Shown: positions 57,509 through 64,000 of the stretch, piece by piece
Layout: every line of letters starts with the position of its first letter
How positions within the stretch are numbered: position 1 is the stretch's first letter
Source: Clostridia bacterium
GTDB taxonomy: Bacteria; Bacillota; Clostridia; UBA1381; UBA9506
Length of the DNA: 64,000 nucleotides
NCBI GenBank assembly: GCA_017416855.1
Contig: JAFQAZ010000018.1
Coordinates: 18,953 to 82,952, forward strand
Direction of reading: 5' to 3'
Translations under genes and position numbers: made by a program
The notes under the pieces: generated by a model
Database searches by the model: none
Told to the model about the DNA's origin: nothing
The model's input: the letters and a program-made list of their open reading frames with translations, nothing else

Positions 57509-58210
57509 ATGAATATTCAGTCAGTGATGACACCGCGGCTTTTAGCCATAGCTGACAGTGTGCCTTTTGGGGCAATGGTGGCAGATGTGGGCACAGACCA
57601 CGGTTATATTCCCATTTATCTTTACAAAGAACATAAAATTAAGAGAGCCCTGGCCATGGATTTGCGCCAGGGTCCTCTTTCACGTGCAGAAGAAAATATA
57701 GACCGCTTTGGTCTTAAAGATTTTATTAAAACCCGTCTTTCCGATGGGCTTTGTGCTCTTTCAGAGGGTGAAGCCGATACAGCGGTGATTGCCGGTATGG
57801 GTGGCTTGTTGATTGCTGAAATTTTGGAAAAATCCCCTGTACAACTGGAGCACTATATTCTCCAGCCCATGACAGCTACGGCAGAACTCCGCGAATATTT
57901 AGCGCAAAACGACTATGAAATTACAGACGAGCGATTGGCTAAAGAAGACAATAAAATATACACAGTTATGACGGTGAAACACGGCAAAATGATGGTTTCA
58001 GACCCTGTATATTATCAAGTGGGTGAAAAGCTCATTGAAAACCGTGACCCCTTACTACCGGAGTTGTTAGATTTGCTCATTCATAAATACAGTGAAGCAC
58101 TTGGTGGTTTGCTCAGGGCGGAAAAGGTAGATACCAGAGCAAAAGCCGATGAATATAAGAAGGTGCTCACCGGTTTGAAGAGATTAAAGGAGACGTGTGA
58201 CCTATGGTAA
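57509..58210 (+). CDS. trmK: tRNA (adenine-22-N1)-methyltransferase, TrmK
   Basis: The 233-residue Rossmann methyltransferase starts MTPRLLAIADSVP and shows the SAM motif VADVGTDHGYIPIYL, then RALAMDLRQGPLSRAEENI and AGMGG. The C-terminal coiled-coil-like region is typical of TrmK of Gram-positive bacteria. It overlaps the next gene by seven bases, a pairing (trmK with a Nif3-family gene) common in Firmicutes. Confidence 0.93.
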   Translation: MNIQSVMTPRLLAIADSVPFGAMVADVGTDHGYIPIYLYKEHKIKRALAMDLRQGPLSRAEENIDRFGLKDFIKTRLSDGLCALSEGEADTAVIAGMGGLLIAEILEKSPVQLEHYILQPMTATAELREYLAQNDYEITDERLAKEDNKIYTVMTVKHGKMMVSDPVYYQVGEKLIENRDPLLPELLDLLIHKYSEALGGLLRAEKVDTRAKADEYKKVLTGLKRLKETCDLW

Positions 58211-58989
58211 CCTTACAGGAATTAACCGCTTTTTTTGAAAAACTGGCACCAAAGGAACTGGCTGAAGATTATGATAATGTAGGCCTTTTGGTTGAGGGCG
58301 TGACAGATGAAATCGAAGGCATCGTCATCGCTTTGGATGCTGATGAAAAAACGGTGCTTGAGGCCGCAGAAAAAGGCGCGCAGCTGGTTGTAACGCATCA
58401 TCCTGTTATGTTTCGACCGGTGAACCGTTTAACAGAAGGAGAGGGTGGTCAGCGTACCCTTCGCCGTTTGCTGCAAAAGGGCATTGGTCTATATGCGATG
58501 CACACAAACTATGATTCAGCTCAGGGTGGACTTTGTGATGTGTTCTTAGATGCCTTTGGCGAATTTTCTGAACGAAGTTCTTTCGCAGGAACCGAGGCAG
58601 GCATTGGCCGTATCGGAATCCTGAAAACGCCCTGCACATTAGCAGATTTGCTAAAAAAGGGGAAACAGGCTTTTTGTCCCAACGGCTTTTTGCGTTATGT
58701 TGGTAATGAAAACGCTCTGATTGATACCGTAGCTGTTTGTAACGGCGGCGGCGCTGATATGATTTATGAGGCTTATGCATTGGGTGCACAGGTATATGTT
58801 TCAGGGGATTGTAAACATCATCATGCCCGGTTTGCCTACGAAAACAATATGAATTTAATTGAAATCAATCACTATGATGCAGAGGTTGGATTTTGCAGAC
58901 AAATTGCTGAACAACTACAACAGGCTTTCGGAAATAAATTAAAGGTGGAGGTTTCCTGCCACGAAGAAAGTCCCTGGAAATGTATATAA
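58204..58989 (+). CDS. Nif3-like dinuclear metal-centre protein
   Basis: The 261-residue protein has the metal motifs VVTHHPVMF, MHTNYDSAQGGLCD, YVSGDCKHHHA and INHYDAE. Nif3/YqfO proteins form hexameric toroids with a two-metal site; their biochemical role is unclear. The start overlaps trmK. This is the shorter form without the extra PII-like insert seen in YqfO. Confidence 0.92.
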   Translation: MVTLQELTAFFEKLAPKELAEDYDNVGLLVEGVTDEIEGIVIALDADEKTVLEAAEKGAQLVVTHHPVMFRPVNRLTEGEGGQRTLRRLLQKGIGLYAMHTNYDSAQGGLCDVFLDAFGEFSERSSFAGTEAGIGRIGILKTPCTLADLLKKGKQAFCPNGFLRYVGNENALIDTVAVCNGGGADMIYEAYALGAQVYVSGDCKHHHARFAYENNMNLIEINHYDAEVGFCRQIAEQLQQAFGNKLKVEVSCHEESPWKCI

Positions 58990-59024
58990 TAAAGGAAAAA
59001 TTTTAGTACATCAGGAGAAATGAT

Positions 59025-60167
59025 ATGAGAATTGTTACAGCTATTGATTCTTTTAAAGGGAGTGCTTCAGCACAAAAAGCTGCTGAAAGCATTGAAAGAG
59101 GTATAAAAAGTGTATTTCCTGATGCCGTTGTTTGTAATTATCCCTTAGCGGATGGCGGAGAAGGGCTAGTGGAGGCTATTTTGACCATTTGCCCCGGCAG
59201 TAAATGCGAGGCTATGGTAAAAGACCCTTTAGGCAGGAATATTACGGCGTTTTATGGGCTTTTAGATAACGGAACAGCAGTGATTGAAATGGCAGCGGCT
59301 TCCGGCTTGCCTCTTCTTACAAAAGAGGAAAGAAATCCGTGGCACACATCAACTTATGGAACCGGGCAGTTGATTCTGGCAGCGCTAGATGCCGGTGCAA
59401 ACGAGATTATGTTGGGGTTAGGCGGTTCTGCTACCAACGATGGCGGTATGGGTATGGCACGAGCCTTGGGTATTCGGTTTTTAGATGAAAATGGTGCAGA
59501 GCTAGAGGGTGTTGGCGGCGATTTAGAGAAAGTGAAGACCGTTGATGTGACCGGAAAGGATAGACGTTTAGAAGCAGTATCCATCCGTATGGCCTGTGAT
59601 GTGACCAATCCTTTGTGCGGCAGAGAAGGGGCTTCCCATATTTTTGCCGGTCAAAAAGGTGCCGATGAAGCTATGCGCTATCAATTGGATACAGGAATGA
59701 AGCAATATGCAGAGGCTATCAAAGAGGCTTGCGGTGTTGATTATGCTGATGTGGCCGGTGCCGGTGCGGCCGGTGGTTTGGGTGTTCCTTTGCTTGCATT
59801 TTTTGGTGCTTCAACCGCTTCTGGTATTGAATTGGTGCTGGATACTCTGCAAATGGATGAAGATTTGCAAAGGGCGGATTTAGTCATTACCGGAGAAGGA
59901 CGGTTAGACGGACAAACCCTGTTTGGCAAAGCGCCTATCGGCGTTGCTAAACGTGCAAAACAATACGGAAAACCGGTTATTGCTTTAACCGGCTCTATCG
60001 GTGATGGATACCGGGATGTGTATCAGGGTGGCATTGATGCTGTATTTTCCATTCAGAACGGCCCCTGCAGTCTGGAAGAGTCAATGAACAATACAGAATA
60101 TCTGCTGGAAGATTGTGCCCACAGGGTTATGCAATTTTATAAAAACGTAAAGAAAGCATCGCTGTAA
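59025..60167 (+). CDS. Glycerate 2-kinase
   Basis: The 380-residue kinase begins RIVTAIDSFKGSASAQKAAESI and shows PLADGGEGLVEAI, GLGGSATNDGGMGMARALG (about 130), GAGAAGGLG (about 245) and VITGEGRLDGQTLFGKAP (about 285), the hallmarks of the GarK/GlxK family. It phosphorylates D-glycerate to 2-phosphoglycerate. An AGGAG site precedes the start by seven bases. The last codons lie in the terminator stem. Confidence 0.95.
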   Translation: MRIVTAIDSFKGSASAQKAAESIERGIKSVFPDAVVCNYPLADGGEGLVEAILTICPGSKCEAMVKDPLGRNITAFYGLLDNGTAVIEMAAASGLPLLTKEERNPWHTSTYGTGQLILAALDAGANEIMLGLGGSATNDGGMGMARALGIRFLDENGAELEGVGGDLEKVKTVDVTGKDRRLEAVSIRMACDVTNPLCGREGASHIFAGQKGADEAMRYQLDTGMKQYAEAIKEACGVDYADVAGAGAAGGLGVPLLAFFGASTASGIELVLDTLQMDEDLQRADLVITGEGRLDGQTLFGKAPIGVAKRAKQYGKPVIALTGSIGDGYRDVYQGGIDAVFSIQNGPCSLEESMNNTEYLLEDCAHRVMQFYKNVKKASL

Positions 60168-60182
60168 AGCGATGCTTTCTTT
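60149..60182 (+). terminator. Terminator of the glycerate kinase gene
   Basis: A 15-bp perfect stem around GTAA overlaps the stop codon (60165-60167). The stem ends in TTT and is followed by an AT-rich tract on the plus strand. Confidence 0.8.
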
Positions 60183-60191
60183 AATAATAAA

Positions 60192-60221
60192 AAACGAAGC
60201 AAAGTGAACTTTGCTTCGTTT
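60192..60221 (-). terminator. Terminator of tRNA-Ala
   Basis: A 13-bp perfect stem with loop TGAA lies directly at the 3' end of tRNA-Ala on the minus strand and runs into TTTTTTATT. Confidence 0.85.
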
Positions 60222-60297
<76 letters not shown>

Positions 60298-60307
60298 GAA
60301 TAAATTT

Positions 60308-60336
60308 ATTATAGCACAGAATGGGAAGTGTGTCAA
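60308..60336 (-). promoter_or_regulatory. Promoter of tRNA-Ala
   Basis: On the minus strand TTGACA (60336-60331), a 17-bp spacer and TATAAT (60313-60308) with a TGC extension lie 10 bp before the tRNA 5' end. The layout matches the tRNA-Glu promoter. Confidence 0.82.
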
Positions 60337-60357
60337 TATTTTTTAATCGTAAATGCA

Positions 60358-60391
60358 AAAAAGGGTTGTCATTTTTATGACAACCCTTTTT
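60358..60391 (-). terminator. Terminator of the DUF4838 gene
   Basis: A 15-bp perfect stem with a TTTT loop lies next to the stop codon of the gene read on the minus strand, where it runs into TTTTTTGC. Confidence 0.83.
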
Positions 60392-60392
60392 G

Positions 60393-62279
60393 TTACTCAA
60401 ACTGTACCCATTTATCAGGCGTGAAACCGTTATCCTCACCATCGACAGGAATCATAATGCCGTAACCAGATTGGCTTGCATAACTATCAAAGTTGGCTTT
60501 TAAATAGAGTAACTCACCACGCTCGGGAATTGTATATAGCTTCAAAGCTTTGTAACCCTTTTCGTCGTTTTCATATTCTTCACGAGTTTCAATGTCTGAA
60601 TAGCGGAAGGCCATTCTCATCAAACGAATATTGTTGCGGTGAAGAGGCGTATCAGCGGCGGATAAAGCCTTTTCAAAGCCATCGTACATTTTATTCTTAT
60701 CAATGTGTTCCATCAGATAAATGCCGGCGGTCATAATTTCGTTCTGACCATCCAGAACAGATTCGGCATAACGGATGTTGTCAGCTATGTAAGAAGCACC
60801 TTTGCCGAACAGTTTGCAGAAAAGGGCCAGATTATCCTCTAAGGATAAATCAGTATTATAAGCCGTTCTGCCGTAGGTGTAAAAATTGAAAATGTTATTC
60901 CAGAGATTATACACCTCAATCTGAGTTTCCGTGCCGTCAATGCCTTTTTCCACAAAGCGTTTGCACATTGCCTGCATCTCATCTGCCATAGGAATGTAAC
61001 GCTGTCTGCCAGGATATACACCCATAAAATAATCATAGTAGCTTACATTAGCACCGATGGCTTTCCAGCCCAGCAGATTTTCTTCGTAAAAGGTGCCGGC
61101 CAGGGTAGAACCGTCCGGCTTGCCGATGGTGCGGAGACCGGAAATGTGCCAGGTGGCTTCTGTAACAGAAACGTTGGGCGCTAAACTGATGTTTTCGGGA
61201 GCCTGCCACAAATCGGTGTAAGACAACATATTCACCAATACATCCGGATGGGCAACAGCTACGCGCTTGGCGATTTCGTTAATCATAAATACATAGTTCT
61301 CAACCTTACTGTAGTTACGGCACATTGCGCAACAACATTGCGGTGCTGTGCCGTCCTTATTCAGCAGAGCATAGGTTTTAACCTGAGGATTCTGATGGAG
61401 CCACTCAATCAAATTGGTTGAAATTTGCTCAATCATATCCATATTGCGGGAGCAAAGTGCCATCTGCCCCCAATGGTCAACAATTTCAAAGCGAGTTCCA
61501 TCATCGTTTAAGCGGTAATATTCGGGATGTGTTTCATAGTAATGCTCTTCAAAATATTTGTTGCCTTTGGGTGGGAGAAGGGTATCGATGGCATCGTGAT
61601 GACCCACTTTAAAGAGAATACCGCGCTTTAAAGCCTCATCCAGCATACCGATTTTCTTTAAATGCTCATAGGCAATATTCCAGGTATAGATATAATTATA
61701 TCTGTTTTTGCAAAGCCAGTCCCAGAATTCAATATTCAATTCGTGGGTCATGGCTTTTCCTTCGCCGGAATATTGCGCCACAGCGGCACGGTATGGTACA
61801 TCGGCGCATTTTTTTATGTACTGAATATTTTCAAGGTTGATTGTATCAGCTGTTTCAATGTGTTCGCCGGCGGCAACACCTTTTTTGGAGTAGGCAGCCA
61901 AAGAACAGCCCCAAAAACGTTCTAACAGTTCGTAAACTGCGTAAACGGTACCGCGTTCGCATTCGTTTGTGTTTTTGGAACTACCAGCCACAATCAGACA
62001 ATCACAGTAAGATTGCAGAAAAATGCCTTCAGGGCCGGGAACCAGTGCGTCAAATTCATTTTCGCTGATATATGTTTTTGTAACGGTGTTGCGCTCAGGG
62101 CCGCCAATTAGAATTTTAAACGATGTTGGAGCCATATCATCGGTCGTGATAGCCACATCAGCACCGCAAATTAAATGAATATATTTCTTTAATTCAGAAG
62201 CGGCGAACTCCTCACGTGAGGTAGCGGAACAGGGAATAATAATGCAAAAATCTTTTTGATTCTCTTTTGAAATGAACAT
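60393..62279 (-). CDS. DUF4838 protein with GH67-N-like domain, putative glycoside hydrolase
   Basis: The 628-residue protein has no signal peptide. Residues ~10-150 look like the N-terminal sandwich of alpha-glucuronidases (GH67-N) and GH20: SREEFAASELKKYIHLI, KILIGGPE, GTVYAVYELLERFWGC. Residues ~200-470 form a barrel of the DUF4838 type with ADVPYRAAVAQYS, RYNYIYTWN, and NKDGTAPQCCCAMCRNY (four Cys). An acidic residue in SVTEATWH is a catalytic candidate. A glycosidase role is inferred from family resemblance; the substrate is unknown. An AGGAGATG site and a clear promoter precede it. Confidence 0.75.
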   Translation of the reverse strand: MFISKENQKDFCIIIPCSATSREEFAASELKKYIHLICGADVAITTDDMAPTSFKILIGGPERNTVTKTYISENEFDALVPGPEGIFLQSYCDCLIVAGSSKNTNECERGTVYAVYELLERFWGCSLAAYSKKGVAAGEHIETADTINLENIQYIKKCADVPYRAAVAQYSGEGKAMTHELNIEFWDWLCKNRYNYIYTWNIAYEHLKKIGMLDEALKRGILFKVGHHDAIDTLLPPKGNKYFEEHYYETHPEYYRLNDDGTRFEIVDHWGQMALCSRNMDMIEQISTNLIEWLHQNPQVKTYALLNKDGTAPQCCCAMCRNYSKVENYVFMINEIAKRVAVAHPDVLVNMLSYTDLWQAPENISLAPNVSVTEATWHISGLRTIGKPDGSTLAGTFYEENLLGWKAIGANVSYYDYFMGVYPGRQRYIPMADEMQAMCKRFVEKGIDGTETQIEVYNLWNNIFNFYTYGRTAYNTDLSLEDNLALFCKLFGKGASYIADNIRYAESVLDGQNEIMTAGIYLMEHIDKNKMYDGFEKALSAADTPLHRNNIRLMRMAFRYSDIETREEYENDEKGYKALKLYTIPERGELLYLKANFDSYASQSGYGIMIPVDGEDNGFTPDKWVQFE

Positions 62280-62310
62280 AATTATACATCTCCTAAAGCT
62301 TTCTGTTTAC

Positions 62311-62339
62311 ATTGTAACATCATTTATTTCAGCAGTCAA
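62311..62339 (-). promoter_or_regulatory. Promoter of the DUF4838 gene
   Basis: On the minus strand TTGACT (62339-62334), a 17-bp spacer and TACAAT (62316-62311) lie about 32 bp before the start codon. Confidence 0.7.
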
Positions 62340-62501
62340 GATTAGCATAAATATGGTCAAGAAATTCCAAGAAAATATGCTGAAATTGTACTAACCTTAT
62401 CCTGAAAAAATACAGGGAATTATTTTAGTAGGATTCCGAATCGGTATAGAACGATCGAACTTTTGAATTAAGTGGAATGTTTTTCCAAATTGGAATTATT
62501 T

Positions 62502-62669
62502 ATGCTGAAAATATATACGGATGTACCTTTGGCAAACAAAACTGCTGGCGACTATTACAAAGATAATAACGGCACTATTTGCGTAATTAAAAAATCTATG
62601 TGCGAGCATCATCCGCACGGACTGGATGATCCAACACCCATTATCAGTTTTATTGAAAAGAATCTTTAA
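62502..62669 (+). pseudogene. Probable C-terminal remnant of an alpha/beta hydrolase
   Basis: A 55-residue frame reads LKIYTDVPLANKTAGDYY and then CEHHPHGLDDPTPIISFI. The latter resembles the C-terminal catalytic-His region of esterase-like alpha/beta hydrolases. No other part of such a gene is seen, there is no good ribosome site, and the frame extends upstream only to 62472. I treat it as a remnant; a small free-standing gene cannot be excluded. The rest of 62340-62674 shows no other gene. Confidence 0.45.
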
Positions 62670-62674
62670 TTCTT

Positions 62675-62703
62675 TTGACAGCACGGGCGTTGTCTGATAT
62701 AAT
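62675..62703 (+). promoter_or_regulatory. Promoter of the second B3-like metallo-hydrolase
   Basis: TTGACA (62675-62680), a 17-bp spacer and TATAAT (62698-62703) are consensus boxes 33 bp before the start at 62737. The gene also has a GATAGGAGAG ribosome site. Confidence 0.85.
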
Positions 62704-62736
62704 TGTATTAAATTTATCTGATAGGAGAGTTGTTTT

Positions 62737-63492
62737 ATGTTTACGAGAAAGCAATTTGAAAACCATTATGAAGGCGCAATCAAGCCGTTTAAAATTATCG
62801 GTAATACTTATTTTGTAGGAACTTTTCCAGCATCATCTCATTTAATTGATACCGGTGACGGTCTCATTTTAATTGATACCGGTTACAGCGATACATTGTT
62901 TCTTTTGATTGATTCAATCTATCAGCTGGGATTTACCCCTTATGATGTGAAGTATATTATTCACACTCATTGGCATGGCGATCACACACAGGCAACAGCT
63001 GCTTTTGTACATTTAACCGGTGCTAAAACATTTATCGGGAAAAAAGATGCTGAAAAAGTGAAACAGTATTTTGAGCCGGATGTCCTGCTCTCTGAAGGCG
63101 ATGTTGTCAGCCTTGGAAACACAAGGATTGAAGTTGTGGAAACACCGGGACATACAGAGGGAACGATTTCACTGTTTTATGAAACAGAAGAAAACGGAAC
63201 AGTTTACTCTGTTGGTACCTTTGGCGGTGCAGGAGCCAACACTCTGGCACAGGGCAAGTTCGATTATGATAATTGCCGTGAAGATTATGTGGCATCCCTG
63301 AACAAATTGAGAGAGAAAAAGGTTGATGTGTTTATTGGCAATCATGTTTGGAATAATGATACAGAAACCAAAGCCAATATTTTAAGAGAAACAGGCGAAA
63401 ACAAGTTTGTTGATGGAGAACTGTGGTTTGAGTTCTTGGATTTTTGCGAAAAACGACTGCAGGAAGTTATCGAAAAAGAGAAAAATCAATAA
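62737..63492 (+). CDS. MBL-fold metallo-hydrolase, subclass B3-like, second copy
   Basis: This 251-residue paralog of 2280-3071 shares the N-terminal block PFKIIGNTYFVG and DTGDGLILIDTGY. Its zinc motif is THWHGDH (about 85), with TPGHTEG and GNHVWNND for the remaining His residues. As in the first copy, the usual bridging-Asp segment is replaced (VGTFGGAGANT). No signal peptide is present. Unlike the first copy it has its own consensus promoter and terminator, so it is a single-gene unit. The substrate is unknown. Confidence 0.82.
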   Translation: MFTRKQFENHYEGAIKPFKIIGNTYFVGTFPASSHLIDTGDGLILIDTGYSDTLFLLIDSIYQLGFTPYDVKYIIHTHWHGDHTQATAAFVHLTGAKTFIGKKDAEKVKQYFEPDVLLSEGDVVSLGNTRIEVVETPGHTEGTISLFYETEENGTVYSVGTFGGAGANTLAQGKFDYDNCREDYVASLNKLREKKVDVFIGNHVWNNDTETKANILRETGENKFVDGELWFEFLDFCEKRLQEVIEKEKNQ

Positions 63493-63500
63493 TAAGAACA

Positions 63501-63531
63501 AAAAGCAAATTCCAAATTGGAATTTGCTTTT
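63501..63531 (+). terminator. Terminator of the metallo-hydrolase gene
   Basis: A 13-bp perfect stem with a short loop is followed by a T run (TTTTTTG), 9 bp after the stop codon. Confidence 0.85.
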
Positions 63532-63543
63532 TTGTATAACGAA

Positions 63544-64000
63544 AACCACGCTAAGCCTGCGTGGTTCAATAGAGGTTAACCGATAAACCAAAATAAATCA
63601 AAAAGAAACAAACCAAAATTTAATTGAATAATAAAATGAGAATTTTGGCAACAATTTTTTTGTTATGCAAAGCCGCCCCTGTGTATACCCATTCTGGGCA
63701 CGCGAGGGGAGGTGGGTTGGCGCTAGCCGAGCCGGAGGGGTTGTTAACTCTTTTAGTTTTGTATGCCCTGCCGGGCGGGACATGAGGTAGGAGAATGGCG
63801 ACAAACTTTCGTTTGTCGACTTTCCCTACCTCAGTTGTTCTTTCTGCGAGTCGAGCAAAGCGAGAATCAGAAAGAACTTCGACTATACATAATAAGGAAG
63901 TTCTTTTGCGGTTGTAACCACCCGACAAAAGAACGGCTGGATTAAGCGCATTCTATTTTATAGAATGCCTTACTCCATGCCTCCCCCGCACCCCTTAAAA
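63544..64000. other. Gene-free, hairpin-rich and GC-richer stretch at the window edge
   Basis: No convincing gene is present. Several perfect inverted repeats follow each other: AACCACGC (63544-63551 with 63559-63566), CGACAAAC (63799-63806 with 63811-63818, loop TTTC) nested inside GAGGTAGG (63784 with 63825-63832), GTTCTTTCTG (63837-63846 with 63868-63877), GTTCTTTTG (63900-63908 with 63926-63934), and GCATTCTAT (63948-63956 with 63960-63968). A GC-rich block at about 63670-63750 (AGGGGAGGTGGG, GGCGCTAGCC) is unlike the AT-rich surroundings. It may be a structured RNA or a dispersed palindromic repeat. Confidence 0.5.

Noticed and set aside
59354..59929. Open frames on the minus strand in the glycerate kinase gene
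   Set aside because: Low-complexity shadows of a clear kinase.

Overview
The window looks like a chromosomal segment of a low-to-moderate GC, Gram-positive anaerobe of the Clostridia. The evidence is AT-rich DNA with strong AGGAGG-type ribosome binding sites, S-layer homology (SLH) surface proteins, a YesM/YesN-type two-component system next to an LplA/LplB/YtcP-type sugar importer, trmK, and ruvC-ruvA-ruvB in one operon. The exact genus cannot be read from the sequence.

Left part (1-40 kb): a glycan-foraging locus. On the minus strand are two adjacent NagA-type deacetylase genes (the first cut by the window edge) and a subclass-B3-like metallo-hydrolase. From 3.3 to 40.1 kb every gene reads on the plus strand with short gaps, so this may be one very long operon or a few stacked ones. 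It opens with five large exported proteins: two carry a right-handed beta-helix of the GH141-like type, several carry propeller repeats, three carry SLH wall anchors, and one pairs a cohesin-like domain with SLH repeats. A GHL6-type hydrolase lies among them. A further propeller protein, three tandem copies of a GH20-like TIM-barrel gene and a GH29 alpha-L-fucosidase follow. Then come an importer without its own ATPase, two Gfo/Idh/MocA oxidoreductases, the YesN/YesM pair, an SGNH esterase, a GH78-like rhamnosidase and a NagB-type deaminase. The inferred logic is that surface proteins bind and trim a fucose-, rhamnose- and hexosamine-containing polysaccharide, the importer brings in oligosaccharides, and cytoplasmic hydrolases with NagA/NagB finish the breakdown.

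Decay zone (40.1-44.1 kb): a gltD tail, a beta-lactamase-like gene with several frameshifts, a NagA tail fused to it and a GH88-like tail with a stop codon are mixed with two intact genes (an MBL-fold hydrolase and a third Gfo/Idh/MocA enzyme).

Xylose block (44.1-50 kb): xylB, xylA and a cytoplasmic beta-propeller gene on the minus strand, with a divergent AraC regulator.

Housekeeping block (50-60.2 kb): tRNA-Glu, ruvCAB, argG-argH, an XRE-cupin regulator with an acyl-CoA synthetase, trmK, a Nif3-family gene, glycerate kinase and tRNA-Ala.

Right end (60.3-64 kb): a DUF4838/GH67-N-like gene, a tail of an alpha/beta hydrolase, a second B3-like metallo-hydrolase paralogous to the one at 2.3 kb, and a gene-free, hairpin-rich, GC-richer stretch up to the window edge.
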